From NCBI GenBank assembly GCA_963720785.1, contig CAVRGQ010000004.1, forward strand, positions 558,001-622,000: a stretch of DNA of 64,000 bases, given 5' to 3'. Below are positions 8,384 to 17,446 of this stretch, piece after piece. The position numbers and the translations under genes were made by a program. Source of the stretch: CAVRGQ01 sp963720785 (lineage in GTDB: Bacteria; Actinomycetota; Acidimicrobiia; IMCC26256; DASPTH01). The notes below the pieces were generated by a model. It was not told where the DNA came from. It saw nothing but the letters and a program-made list of their open reading frames with translations, and did not search any database. Numbering within the stretch: position 1 is the first letter of the stretch; every line of letters begins with the position of its first letter.

Positions 8384-9601
8384 GTGAGCCTGCTCGTCCA
8401 GAAGTTCGGCGGCACGTCCGTTGCCGACCCCGACCGCATCAAGGCCGTCGCCGACCGCATCGTGCGGAGCCGCCGCGAGGGCAACGACGTCGTGGTCGTG
8501 GTGTCGGCCATGGGCAAGACCACCGACGACCTCGAACGCCTGGCCCACGAGGTCAGCTCCGACCCCAGCGCCCGCGAGATGGACATGCTGCTCACCTCGG
8601 GTGAGCGCATTTCGATCGCCCTGCTCTGCATGGCCATCATCGACCAGGGCGAGGCGGCGCAGAGCTTCACCGGTTCACAGGCCGGCATCGTCACCGACAC
8701 CGCGCACCGCAAGGCCAAGATCCTCGAGATCAAGGCCGACCGCATCCGCGAGGCGCTCGCCACCGGCAACGTGTGCGTCGTCGCCGGGTTCCAGGGCATG
8801 TCCACCGAGCGCAACATCACCACGCTCGGCCGCGGCGGCTCCGACACCACCGCCGTCGCGCTGGCCGCCGCGCTCGCCGCCGACGTGTGCGAGATCTACA
8901 CCGACGTGTCGGGCATCTACACGGCCGACCCGCGCATCGTGCCCGACGCCCGCCGCCTCGACCGCGTGTCCTACGACGAGATGCTCGAGATGGCCGCCAC
9001 CGGCGGGCGCGTCCTCGCGCTGCGCTCGGTCGAGTTCGCCCGCAACTACAACGTCCCCGTCCACGTGCGCTCGAGCTTCAGCTACGAGACCGGCACGTGG
9101 GTCACGGATGAGGAGACCACCATGGAGGAGCCGATCATCTCGGGCGTCACCCACGACGTCTCCGAGGCGAAGGTCACCATCTTCCGCGTGCCCGACCGCC
9201 CGGGCATCGCGGCCAAGCTGTTCCGCCCGCTCGCCGACGCCAACCTCGTCGTCGACATGATCGAGCAGAACGTCTCCACCGAGGGACACACCGACATCTC
9301 GTTCACCGTGCCGAAGTCCGACCTCGCCCGCACGATGGAAGTGGTCGAGACCGTGGTCACCGCCATCGAGGCCGGCGGTGCCACCGCCGACGAGAACATC
9401 GGCCGCGTGTCGGTGGTCGGCGCGGGCATGAAGACCAACCCGGGTGTCGCCGCGACGATGTTCGAGGTGCTGTCGTCGGAGGGGGTCAACATCGAGATGA
9501 TCTCCACCTCCACGATCCGCATCTCGTGTGTGGTCGCCGAGGCCGACGTCGAGCGCGCGGTGCGCGCCCTGCACGCCGCCTTCGAGCTGGAGAAGCTGTG
9601 A
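8384..9601 (+). CDS. lysC: Aspartate kinase
   Basis: 405 residues. The kinase domain opens with VQKFGGTSVAD, and contains TSGERIS and the TTLGRGGSDTTAVALAAAL substrate/ATP segment. Two ACT domains follow from about residue 265, the first with GVTHDVSEAKVTIF and the second with VSVVGAGM. It phosphorylates aspartate, the first step to lysine, threonine, methionine and diaminopimelate, and the ACT pair is the site of lysine/threonine feedback inhibition. An internal start for a separate beta subunit near the ACT domains, as in corynebacteria, is possible but was not confirmed. Its TGA overlaps the GTG of asd (GTGA), so the two are coupled. Confidence 0.95.
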   Translation: MSLLVQKFGGTSVADPDRIKAVADRIVRSRREGNDVVVVVSAMGKTTDDLERLAHEVSSDPSAREMDMLLTSGERISIALLCMAIIDQGEAAQSFTGSQAGIVTDTAHRKAKILEIKADRIREALATGNVCVVAGFQGMSTERNITTLGRGGSDTTAVALAAALAADVCEIYTDVSGIYTADPRIVPDARRLDRVSYDEMLEMAATGGRVLALRSVEFARNYNVPVHVRSSFSYETGTWVTDEETTMEEPIISGVTHDVSEAKVTIFRVPDRPGIAAKLFRPLADANLVVDMIEQNVSTEGHTDISFTVPKSDLARTMEVVETVVTAIEAGGATADENIGRVSVVGAGMKTNPGVAATMFEVLSSEGVNIEMISTSTIRISCVVAEADVERAVRALHAAFELEKL

Positions 9602-10646
9602 GTAGCGACGGCGCGCGCGCGTCGGGCTCGTCGGGGCCACCGGCCTCGTCGGTACCGAGATGCTGCGCCTCTTCGAGTCGCGCAACTTCCCCGTGGGTGA
9701 GCTGCGCGCCTTCGCATCGGCGCGTTCCGAGGGCCGCACGCTGCCGTTCGCCGGCGTGTCGGCCGGCGAGGTCGCGTGCCAGGTGTTGCGCGACGGCTGC
9801 TTCGACGGCCTCGACCTCGTCGTCGTGGATGTCGACGACCCCATCTCGCTCGAGTGGTCGCCGCAGGCGGTGGCCGCGGGCGCGCGCGTCGTCGACAAGT
9901 CGGCGGCATTCCGCATGGAGCCCGACGTGCCGCTGGTGATCGCGGAGATCAACCCCGACGACCTGCGCGACCTGCCGCGCGGCATCGTGTCGTCGCCCAA
10001 CTGCACCACCACGGTGCCGCTCATGGCGCTGGCGCCGCTGCACCGCGCCGCGGGCATCCGCCGCATGGTGGTGTCGAGCTACCAGTCCGTCTCGGGCGCC
10101 GGGCAGCCCGGCATCACCGAGCTCGACGAGCAGTGGACGAAGGGCGCCGGTCACCCCGACGCCTTTCTCCGCAGCGGCACGGGTGGGCTCGAGGCCGGCA
10201 CCGTGTGGAAGAAGCCGATCGCGGGCAACGTGATCCCGCAGGCCGGCTCGATCAAGGAGTTCGGCTACACGTCGGAGGAGTGGAAGATGGCGCACGAGAC
10301 GCGCAAGATCCTCCACGCGCCCGAGATCCGCGTCACCGCCACGTGTGTGCGCGTACCGGTGTACGTCGGCCACGGCGTCTCCGCCAACGTGGAGTTCGAG
10401 CGGCCACTGTCGAAGGCCGAGGCCGTCGAGATCCTGCGCGCCGCGCCGGGAGTGCTGCTCGTCGACGATGGCGACGGCGTGCCCACGCCGATGGACGCCG
10501 CGGGCATCGACCCGATCCTCGTCGGCCGCATCCGCGAAGACCAGTCGCAGGCCAACACGCTCGACCTCTGGGCCACCGGCGACAACGTGCGCAAGGGTGC
10601 GGCGCTCAATGGCATCCAGCTCGCGGAGCTCCTGCTCCAGGTCTGA
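9598..10646 (+). CDS. asd: Aspartate-semialdehyde dehydrogenase, N-terminal frameshift
   Basis: NADPH-dependent reduction of aspartyl phosphate to the semialdehyde, directly after lysC. GTG 9598 overlaps the lysC stop. The NADP motif GLVGATGLVG sits at the very N-terminus but in a frame different from the start: the GCGCGCGCGC tract at 9611-9621 is one GC unit too long. Removing two bases gives VSSDGARVGLVGATG and a normal 348 residues. The rest is intact, with catalytic cysteine in SSPNCTT and the YQSVSGAGQ segment. Without the correction the longest open frame starts at ATG 9660 and lacks the nucleotide-binding loop. Confidence 0.9.
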
Positions 10647-10699
10647 GCCCGGCAGGTCCGAGCCGGGTCCGAGCCCGGCGGGTCCTGCGTCGAGGCGGT

Positions 10700-11419
10700 C
10701 TACTCGGCGTCGGGGCCGGCGCGGTCGCGACGTTGGCTCGTGCCGTACATGCTCACCAGGCGCGCCACGAGCGTGACGAGGAAGATCTGGCCGATCAGCG
10801 CCTCGAACGTCACCAGCACACGACCGGTGCTCGTCCCCGCGGTGAGGTCGCCGTAACCGACCGTGGTGATGGTCACGAACGAGAAGTACAGGTAGTCCAC
10901 GCTCTTCGGCGCGACCTCCTGCGCGAAGAACCCCTGGGGTTCCACGTCGTTGACTGCGGCGTAGATGCCCGCGAACGCAATGCCGATCAGCACGAACACG
11001 CAGATCGCGCCGAGGATCGTCTCCATGGTCACGGTCTCGTGGCGGATGATCCGGTTCAGGATCACGATCGGCGCGGCGAGGATCAGGGCGAACATCAGGA
11101 ACGTGGACCCGTCGTTGCCGGTGCGGTGCACGAGGGCCTGGACGAAATTCCCGAGCTCGACGAGCGCGACGAGCACCACGATGACACGGAACGCGCGTGA
11201 GCGGACGTGGGAGGTGTGCAACGTGAGCAGCAGCACCACCGCGAGCATCATGCTCAGGGCGAAACGGAGCCAGAGGTTGCTGTACGAGAACGCCGCCATC
11301 ATCACGTACAGCACGAGCAGGAGCACCAGCAGCAGGCCGTAGCTGTCGCCGCGCGCGAACCGCTCCATGTACGCCTCGCGCCGGTGCGAGCGAGGGAGTT
11401 CGGGGTTGTCGTAGGCCAT
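10700..11419 (-). CDS. Two-pore-domain-like potassium channel (ion channel family)
   Basis: 239 residues. About five hydrophobic helices are followed by a pore loop with the K+ selectivity filter TTVGYGD (near residue 195) and a last helix VTFEALIGQIFLVTLVARLV. The layout (small N-terminal helical bundle plus TM-pore-TM) is that of Ion_trans_2 proteins found in many actinobacteria. No voltage-sensor arginine ladder or RCK domain is seen. ATG 11419 begins MAYDNPELPRSHRREAY; longer in-frame versions add Pro/Arg-rich residues and were rejected. The intergenic 10647-10699 has short GAGCCCGG repeats only. Confidence 0.85.
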   Translation of the reverse strand: MAYDNPELPRSHRREAYMERFARGDSYGLLLVLLLVLYVMMAAFSYSNLWLRFALSMMLAVVLLLTLHTSHVRSRAFRVIVVLVALVELGNFVQALVHRTGNDGSTFLMFALILAAPIVILNRIIRHETVTMETILGAICVFVLIGIAFAGIYAAVNDVEPQGFFAQEVAPKSVDYLYFSFVTITTVGYGDLTAGTSTGRVLVTFEALIGQIFLVTLVARLVSMYGTSQRRDRAGPDAE

Positions 11420-11655
11420 CCGCCGATGCTGGCACGGAGACCTTGCGACGCCGGTGATACCCGGAGACTTGCGCCATGACGGGGCCTCGACCCCAGGTGC
11501 GCTCGGCGGCGGGGGGAGTGCCGCCGGCGCGGACTCCGGGGGAGGTCCGTCATGGCGTGGTACGTGCAGTATCGGCGGCGGGAGCGCGCGGGGTAAGCGC
11601 GATCGCATGCTGTTCGCGTGAGCTTCCCGCGCTGTTCACCGGCAGGCCCGCCTGC

Positions 11656-11661
11656 TAGTGT
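11656..11661 (+). promoter_or_regulatory. Leaderless -10 element TAGTGT
   Basis: TAGTGT matches TANNNT and ends 7 bases before ATG 11669. It abuts the Zur-like palindrome. Confidence 0.6.
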
Positions 11662-11663
11662 GT

Positions 11664-11678
11664 TGAGAATGGTTCTCA
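11664..11678. promoter_or_regulatory. Zur-like operator overlapping the start codon
   Basis: TGAGAATGGTTCTCA is a 7-1-7 palindrome (arms TGAGAA/TTCTCA) resembling Zur/Fur-family operators such as TGAAAATGATTTTCA. It covers the ATG of the zinc-binding protein gene and lies just 3' of its -10, so a bound zinc repressor would block initiation. The gene's zinc role favours Zur over Fur. Confidence 0.7.
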
Positions 11679-12553
11679 CAAAGAGGATTCCCGTGCTCGT
11701 CCTCGTCCTCGTCGTGGGCCTGCTCACCGTCTCGCTCGCTCCCGCCGGCCCGGTATCCGCCGCCGAGCGCACCAAGGTGGTCGCCGCGTTCTACCCGGTC
11801 GCGTGGGTGGCCCAGCAGGTCGGCGGCAACCGCGTGGACGTCACCAACCTCACGCCGGCGGGCGCGGAACCGCACGACCTCGAGCTCAATCCCGACCAGC
11901 TCGACGGCCTGCTCGACGCCGACCTCGCGGTGGTGATGGGCAAGGGGTTCCAGCCCGCGGTGGAGGACGCCGCGAGCCAGCGCGACGGCGTCACCCTCCG
12001 GCTGCTCGACCACCTGCCCACGCGGAAGTCCGACCCTCACGTGTGGCTCGACCCGGTGCTCATGCGCAAGGTGGTCGGCCAGGTGCAGGCCTCGCTCACC
12101 AAGGCCGATCCGTCGGGACGTGCCGTCTACGCACGCAACGCCGCGGCGCTCGACGCGGAGTTGCAGGCGCTCGACACCCGCTACCGCGACGGCCTCGCCC
12201 AGTGCACCCGTCACGATCTGGTGACCGCGCACGAGGCGTTCGGCTACCTGGCGCGCCGCTACGGGCTGCACCAACAGGGCGTGGCCGGACTCGCGCCCGA
12301 CGCCGAGCCCGACGCCCAGCGCATCGCGCAGCTCACCGATCTGGTGAAGCGCGACGGCGTCACGACCGTGTTCACGGAGTCGCTGGTGTCGCCGCGGATC
12401 GCCGACACGCTCGCGCGCGAGGCGGGCGTGCACACCGAGGTGCTCAACCCCCTCGAAGGGCTCACCGACCGAGAGCGCGCCCGGGGCGACGACTACCTGA
12501 CGGTGATGGACGCCAACCTGGCGAAGCTTCGCACCGCGCTGGGCTGCTCGTAA
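11669..12553 (+). CDS. znuA: Zinc ABC transporter substrate-binding protein (ZnuA family)
   Basis: 294 residues. A signal sequence (1-33, ending VSA-AE) is followed by the A-I/cluster-9 metal-binding fold. Likely zinc ligands are the histidines in GAEPHDLEL, KSDPHVWLDPV and TAHEAFGYLARRYGLH, plus an acidic residue near the C-terminus (VLNPLEGL). The His-rich loop of many ZnuA proteins is absent. It delivers Zn2+ to an ABC permease at the cell surface, but no permease or ATPase gene is adjacent. ATG 11669 is set by the -10 TAGTGT and the Zur-like palindrome, implying zinc-repressed, leaderless expression. A manganese-binding paralogue is the main alternative. Confidence 0.85.
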   Translation: MVLTKRIPVLVLVLVVGLLTVSLAPAGPVSAAERTKVVAAFYPVAWVAQQVGGNRVDVTNLTPAGAEPHDLELNPDQLDGLLDADLAVVMGKGFQPAVEDAASQRDGVTLRLLDHLPTRKSDPHVWLDPVLMRKVVGQVQASLTKADPSGRAVYARNAAALDAELQALDTRYRDGLAQCTRHDLVTAHEAFGYLARRYGLHQQGVAGLAPDAEPDAQRIAQLTDLVKRDGVTTVFTESLVSPRIADTLAREAGVHTEVLNPLEGLTDRERARGDDYLTVMDANLAKLRTALGCS

Positions 12554-12572
12554 CCCCACGGGAGCACTGCGT

Positions 12573-13139
12573 GTGGTGCCCCGGCCGTTGGGGTACCGCC
12601 ACGGCGTGGACGCCCAGGTCGACGCCCAGGTCGACGCCCAGGTCGACGCCCAGGTCGATGGTCGCGACGAGACCGCCGCCGAGCGGGCCGACCGCAACCT
12701 CGACGAGCTGCTGCAGGAGCTGCGCGTCACCGGCATCGGCGTGCAGGTGCTGTTCGGCTTCCTGCTGTCGTTGCCGTTCACCAATCGTTTCCGGGTCCTC
12801 GACGCCGACCAGCGCGCGCTCTACACCGCGACGATGCTCGCCACGGCCGCGGCGATCGCGTGTCTCATCACGCCGGTGGCGCTACACCGTGTCGAATTCC
12901 GCCGCCGGCAGAAGGCGCGCATCGTGAAGGTGTCGCACGTGACCGCCCTCGTCGGCATCGTGGCCACCGCGCTCGCGCTCGTCGGCTCGGTCGCGCTGGT
13001 GATGACGCTGGTCTACGACGGTGTTGTCGTGCCCGCGACCGTTGCGGTGGTCGCGGCGGTGTTCCTGGGCCTGTGGTTCGTGCTCCCGCTCGGGATCCGC
13101 TGGCGTCGCGACCGCGAACGCGCGGAGCGAACGGGTTAG
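12573..13139 (+). CDS. Four-helix membrane protein, DUF6328-like
   Basis: 188 residues. After a VDAQ-repeat N-terminus, the segment ERADRNLDELLQELRVTGIGVQVLFGFLLSLPF begins four hydrophobic helices, then a basic C-terminus. This matches the widespread actinobacterial DUF6328 family, of unknown function. GTG 12573 has GGGAG about 8 bases upstream. It ends in a TTAG shared with the stop of the convergent PilZ gene. Confidence 0.7.
   Translation: MVPRPLGYRHGVDAQVDAQVDAQVDAQVDGRDETAAERADRNLDELLQELRVTGIGVQVLFGFLLSLPFTNRFRVLDADQRALYTATMLATAAAIACLITPVALHRVEFRRRQKARIVKVSHVTALVGIVATALALVGSVALVMTLVYDGVVVPATVAVVAAVFLGLWFVLPLGIRWRRDRERAERTG
12606..12653 (+). repeat. Four 12-base tandem repeats inside a coding region
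   Basis: GTGGACGCCCAG followed by three copies of GTCGACGCCCAG, encoding (VDAQ)4 in the N-terminal tail of the membrane protein. Perfect copies suggest recent expansion. Confidence 0.9.
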
Positions 13140-13495
13140 TTCCCTCGCCCGAAGAGCATCTCGGCCGTACGTTGCTGCTGCGGCGAGGTGAACGTGAGCT
13201 CGATCCCGACGTGCGTGCCGTCGTCGTCGGTCCGCACGTGACGCACCCGGCCGTTGAGTCGGAGGCCGACGGTGGTCTCGCCGAGGCGTTCGACCGCGAC
13301 GGCGACGTCGGTGCCGACCCGGTAGCACGTGGTGGGAGGCACCACGAGGCGCGCGCCGTTCGCCGACGTGTCGACCAGCGCGCACTCGGTCCACTCCCAT
13401 TCGGGCGCGCGTGCCGGTCCGCACCGCCCGGTCCACACCACGTCGACGCGCTCGCTGTCGCGCCGTTCCTTCGTCCCCCGCCGCAACCAGGCCAT
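13136..13495 (-). CDS. PilZ-domain protein
   Basis: 119 residues, almost entirely one PilZ fold. The N-terminal RRDSERVDVVW fits the RxxxR c-di-GMP-binding motif, and DTSANGARLVV fits the D/N-x-S-x-x-G motif. Both binding motifs look complete, so it probably senses c-di-GMP. No enzyme or flagellar partner domain is attached. It converges on the DUF6328-like gene with overlapping stop codons and follows the XRE gene on the same strand after 6 bases, so it may be in an operon with it. Confidence 0.8.
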   Translation of the reverse strand: MAWLRRGTKERRDSERVDVVWTGRCGPARAPEWEWTECALVDTSANGARLVVPPTTCYRVGTDVAVAVERLGETTVGLRLNGRVRHVRTDDDGTHVGIELTFTSPQQQRTAEMLFGRGN

Positions 13496-13501
13496 GCCGG
13501 A

Positions 13502-14104
13502 TCAGGAACCGGTCGGCGGTGCGAAGGGGGGCGCGTCGGTCGCGTCACCCGCGTCGGGCGCGTCACCCGCGTCGGGCTCGGGCGTGTCCCCGGCGTTGTC
13601 GGTCGTGGTGGTGGTGGTGGTGGTGGCCCGGGCCTCGGCGAGCAGCGCGTGGAGGCGCTCGTCGATCCACTCGGCGGTGCTGCCGCAGATGCGGGCGAGC
13701 TCTGCGACGTCGTCGTCGCGGATCACCAGCAACGCGGTCGCGTCGGCGTCGCGGAGCTCGCGCACCATGGCGAGATACTCGCGCAACACGACGTCGAGGG
13801 CCTGCGCGCCGCGGATCGTGTTCCCGTCGAGCCGGCGGTCGGCTCCGTGGAGCACGATGACGAGCTCCTCGTTCGTCGCGAACAGTGTGGTGGGGTCGAC
13901 GCCGCAGGCCTGGGCCACTGCGGCGACCTCGCCGTGGGACACGGTGCCCTCGCCGGCCTCCAGCTCGCGCAGGCGGCGTACGGGAACCCCCGCGGCCTTC
14001 GCGACCTGCCGTACCCCGAGACGCGCCGCGGCCCGCGCCTCGGCCATGCGCGGCCCCAGCTCGGCCGCGTCGATCGTCGTTTCCCTCGCGTCCAGTCCGA
14101 CCAT
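13502..14104 (-). CDS. XRE-family transcriptional regulator, copy 1
   Basis: About 200 residues. A helix-turn-helix (ARLGVRQVAKAAGVPVRRLRELEAGEGTV) is followed by a helical domain ending REYLAMVRELRDADATALLVIRDDDVAELARICG. The acidic tail holds eight consecutive threonines and DAGDAP repeats, probably unstructured. The middle and C-terminal helices closely match the regulator at 16857-17321, so the two are paralogues flanking the large coiled-coil/repeat gene. The start is uncertain: ATG 14104 has no clear ribosome binding site, and TTG 14146 would add MAIYLEGSPDEPLS. It is divergent from the repeat gene, which it may control. Confidence 0.65.
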   Translation of the reverse strand: MVGLDARETTIDAAELGPRMAEARAAARLGVRQVAKAAGVPVRRLRELEAGEGTVSHGEVAAVAQACGVDPTTLFATNEELVIVLHGADRRLDGNTIRGAQALDVVLREYLAMVRELRDADATALLVIRDDDVAELARICGSTAEWIDERLHALLAEARATTTTTTTTDNAGDTPEPDAGDAPDAGDATDAPPFAPPTGS

Positions 14105-14239
14105 TGAGAGTGGCTCGTCAGGCGAACCCTCCAGGTAAATAGCCAAATTTGATCAGTCGGGCGGGTCTTCGAGGAATTGGGGCTCAATTGCCCCCCGCGA
14201 GCCGCCGATCCCTGCGAACTGGGCCAAGGAGGAAAACCG

Positions 14240-16790
14240 GTGGGTGACCAGAAACAGGGCAAGAAGAAGAAGGGCGACCCCGGCGTCGAGCTGGCGCGCC
14301 GGGAGCTCACGCTCGCCCGCGAGGACCTGGAGCAGGCGACACGACGCGCCACCAGCGATGCCCAGCTCTTCTCGAGCACCCTGCACGACCTGATGCGCGC
14401 GGTCGAGGGCGCGGCCAACACGTCGCTCGTCGCGTTGGCCAACAGCACCGAGAAGTTCCACGCGCAGCTCGAGGTGGCGCGTCGCGAGGTGGACGACGCT
14501 CGCGGGCAGCTCGACGCCCTCCGGCGCGAGATGGACGACGTGCGCGCCATGGCCCGGGCGCAACTCGATGCCGCGGAGCGCGACGTCACCGCGGCCCGCG
14601 CCGGTGCGATCGAGCACGCCGAGAGCTCGGTGCACGAGATCGAGCGTCAGGCGCGCGCCGCCTTGCACCGTTCGACCGAGCGCATCGGCGTGATGCTGGC
14701 GCAGGCCGAGGACGAAGTGGTCGAGGCGCGCGGCCGGATCGTCGACGAGACGGTCGACGATCCGATCGACGAGACCCTCGACACGCCCGAGTTCGACGAC
14801 ACCGACACGCCCGAGTTCGACGACACCGACACGGCCGAGCTGGTCGAGGTCGACACCTCCACGGCCGAGCCGGTCGAGGACGACACCTCCACGGCCGAGC
14901 CGGTCGACGCGACTCTCGTGGCGCCGATCGACGTCGCGTTCGACGAGTCCTTCGAGTCGCCGTTCACCGCGCCGTCGGATCCGGAATTCGACGCGATCTT
15001 CGACACTGCGCCCGACGAGCCCGAGACCGCGTTGGTCGACGCCGCGCCGGTCGAGGCCGCGGACCCGTTCGACGTTGCGGACCCGGTCGACTGCGCCGAC
15101 GACCAGGCCGTGTTCGACCGGCTCGTCGCCGAGTTCCGGTCCTCACCCTTCGACGCGCCTGCCGATGCGCTCGCCGACGAGCCCGGTGCCCTGACCGAAC
15201 CGTGGCCTGCCGGCCCCGCTCCTTCGTCGGACCCGCTCCCGGTCGCCGGGCCCGACGAGATCACGGAGAATTTCGCGCCGTCACCGGTGCGCAACGGCCG
15301 GGCCGTCGACGACGGTCGCGAGTCGGAGCTCTTCGACGTCGGGCCGGTGTACCTGACCGTGCCCGTCGACACGCTCGACCTCGCGCTGGAGGCGCTGACG
15401 CGCCGCGAGGCCCGGTTCGTGCGCGTGGCGATGGTGCCGGTCGACGATGGGGACCGCGTCCGCCGGGTGGTGCGACTGTCGTCGTTCGACGGTCACGGCC
15501 GCTGGGATGTGCACGAGATCCGCGTCCGCAGCCGCGGTACCACCGAGACGGCTGCAGTGGTGGCCTTCCCGGAGTTCGCCGCGGCCATCGAGGCAGCCCA
15601 GCGCTACGCGGTGATCACCGAGGCCACGATGGTCATCGAGGGCGGGCTCCGCCCGGTCGTCACCGTCGAGGGACACGACCTCCGGTGCGAGCCGGACGCG
15701 TGGTCGCCGTCGCCGCCGCTGTTCGGCCGGCCGCTCGAGCGGGTGGACCTGGCCGGCCTGCCGGGGCCGAGCGCCGTGCTCGCGTCGCGCCTCGGACGGC
15801 TCGCCGTGCCACCGCCGCTGGTCGCGCACCTGCGCACCCTGGAGGCAGACGAGGGACTCATCCTCGACGTCGACGGCATGCCGATGCTGCAGGTGTCCGG
15901 ACCGGAGTCCCCGGACCGGCTGCGCGGCGACCTGCGTGGCGGTGCTGTCCCCGATCGCCGACAACACCCCGGCCACCGCGCTCGACCGTCGCCGTCGGCG
16001 GGGAGCCGAGGTCGGCGAGCTGGTCGCCGCGCTGGCCGTGTCCACCCCGGTGTCCGAGCTCGAGATGATCCTCGAGACCGGCACCGGCTACGCACGCCGT
16101 CGCGCCGCCGCCCACCCGTCGCTCCCGGCGTCGACGATCGCTCGGATCCTGCAGACGGCGCCCGACCAGTTGCGCGTGGCCGCGGCCTCGAACCCGTCGA
16201 TCGACGAGGGCACGTGCGGCCGCGCCGTCTTCGACCCGTCGCCCGCGGTGCGCGCCGCGCTCGCCGCCAACCCGACGATGCCCGTGCGCCTGCTCGAGCA
16301 GCTCGCGGGTGATCCCGTCGCCGGGGTGCGGGTGCACGTGGTCGACAACACGCGCACTCCGGTCACGACGATCGATCGGCTCGCGGGCGACCCCGACGCG
16401 GGGGTCCGGTGCGCGGTCGCGGCGCGGTCCGACGTGTCGACCGACGTGCTGCGCGGACTGGCGAACGACGCCGACGGCGAGGTGCGAGCGGTGGTCGCGG
16501 GCAACTGGACGTGCCCGCCCGACGTGCTCGAGACGCTGCTCCCGATCGCGCCCGCCGAGGTGTTCGCCAACCCGAACGCGCCGGAGGCGATCCTGACCGC
16601 GGGGGTGATGCTCGACTCGGCGGCGCTGCGCGCCGCAGTGGCTGCCAACCCGGCGACGCCCGAATCGGCGTTGAAGCGCCTGGCGAAGGATCGTGACCCG
16701 CGGGTGCTCGAGGCGCTCCGGGCCCACCCGAACGCGCCTGCGGGGACGAGGCGGCGGGTGCAGCGCCGCCTGCGGGCCGACGGCGGGTGA
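14240..16790 (+). CDS. Large coiled-coil and LRV-repeat protein, frameshifted
   Basis: GTG 14240 has AGGAGG at optimal spacing. From the N-terminus: a Lys-rich patch; a long coiled coil (about 15-165); a very acidic Asp/Thr/Pro segment with internal repeats (about 170-330); an unrecognised folded region beginning YLTVPVDTLDLALEALTRREARF (about 370-560); then leucine-rich-variant/HEAT-like repeats such as ANPTMPVRLLEQLAGDP, each around 23-25 residues. The repeats lie in another frame from about 15936: the first frame becomes Arg/Pro-rich noise there, so a one-base gain or two-base loss is likely. Two overlapping genes, the second from GTG 15936, are the alternative. Joined length is about 849. 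No transmembrane segment is seen, and the function is unknown. XRE paralogues lie on both sides. Confidence 0.6.
14780..14907 (+). repeat. In-frame tandem repeats in the acidic segment
   Basis: A 24-base unit (encoding DTPEFDDT) is repeated at 14780-14803 and 14804-14827, and a 30-base-period unit (encoding DTSTAEPVED-like peptides) at 14851-14877 and 14881-14907. Confidence 0.8.
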
Positions 16791-16856
16791 GGCGCCTTCG
16801 CCCCACCCGGCGTCGGTCGACGTGCGCGTGGTCGGCCGGTCGCCGGGTGGCGGGTC

Positions 16857-17321
16857 TCAGGCGAGCGTCGCGACGATGTAGCCGAGCCGGCGGTGCACCT
16901 CGGCGGGCGTGACCCCGAGCACCCGGGCCAGCTCGGCGACGTCCTCCTCGCGGATGGACGCGAGCCGTACCGGCGTACGGCGCAGCTCCATCACCGTGCG
17001 CAGGTACTCGCGGAGGAACCGGTCGCGCTCCTCGTCGGTGGCGTGCGTGCGCGTGCCGAGCACCGCCGCGCCGATCGCGAGGGTGAGGTGGTACCCCGGC
17101 GGGATGAGCTCGCCGTACTCCACACCGCACGCGGCGGCCACCTGACGCAGCTCGGCCTCCGACGGCGCGGCATGGCCCGTCTCCACCAGTTCGAGCCGGC
17201 GCGGCTCCATGTGCGCCGTGCGGGCGAGCTCCGCACGCGACAACCCGGCCACGATCCGGGCCGACGAGACCCGACGGGCGAGCTCGCGGCGTTCGACGAT
17301 GGCATCCGGTTCGGTGAGCAC
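16857..17321 (-). CDS. XRE-family transcriptional regulator, copy 2
   Basis: 154 residues from GTG 17321. The helix-turn-helix is RIVAGLSRAELARTAHMEPRRLELVETG (about 25-50). The C-terminal part, REYLRTVMELRRTPVRLASIREEDVAELARVLGVTP, parallels the regulator at 13502-14104. The 5' extension of the frame is Arg/Pro-rich and was rejected, but the exact start is unsure because no clear ribosome binding site is present. It converges on the coiled-coil/repeat gene and is divergent from the esterase. Confidence 0.65.
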   Translation of the reverse strand: MLTEPDAIVERRELARRVSSARIVAGLSRAELARTAHMEPRRLELVETGHAAPSEAELRQVAAACGVEYGELIPPGYHLTLAIGAAVLGTRTHATDEERDRFLREYLRTVMELRRTPVRLASIREEDVAELARVLGVTPAEVHRRLGYIVATLA

Positions 17322-17446
17322 GCTCCGGAGTCGGCGCCGACCGGTCCGTGCTGGATGCCCAATCTTGGGGGGGGAGGGTCGCCATCGGCGGGGGCCGATG
17401 TGCAAGGCTGCCCGCCGTTTCCACGTCGCCACGCAGGAGGACTCCC

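Noticed and set aside
10647..10699. Terminator between asd and the channel gene
   Set aside because: GAGCCCGG-type repeats can pair weakly, but several alternative foldings exist and there is no clear single stem.
12606..12653. CRISPR-like repeats
   Set aside because: Units are 12 bases, directly tandem, without spacers, and in frame within a gene; no cas genes are in the window.
13607..13630. GTG-rich triplet run as a transposon or recombination site
   Set aside because: It encodes an eight-threonine stretch in an unstructured tail and has no terminal repeats.
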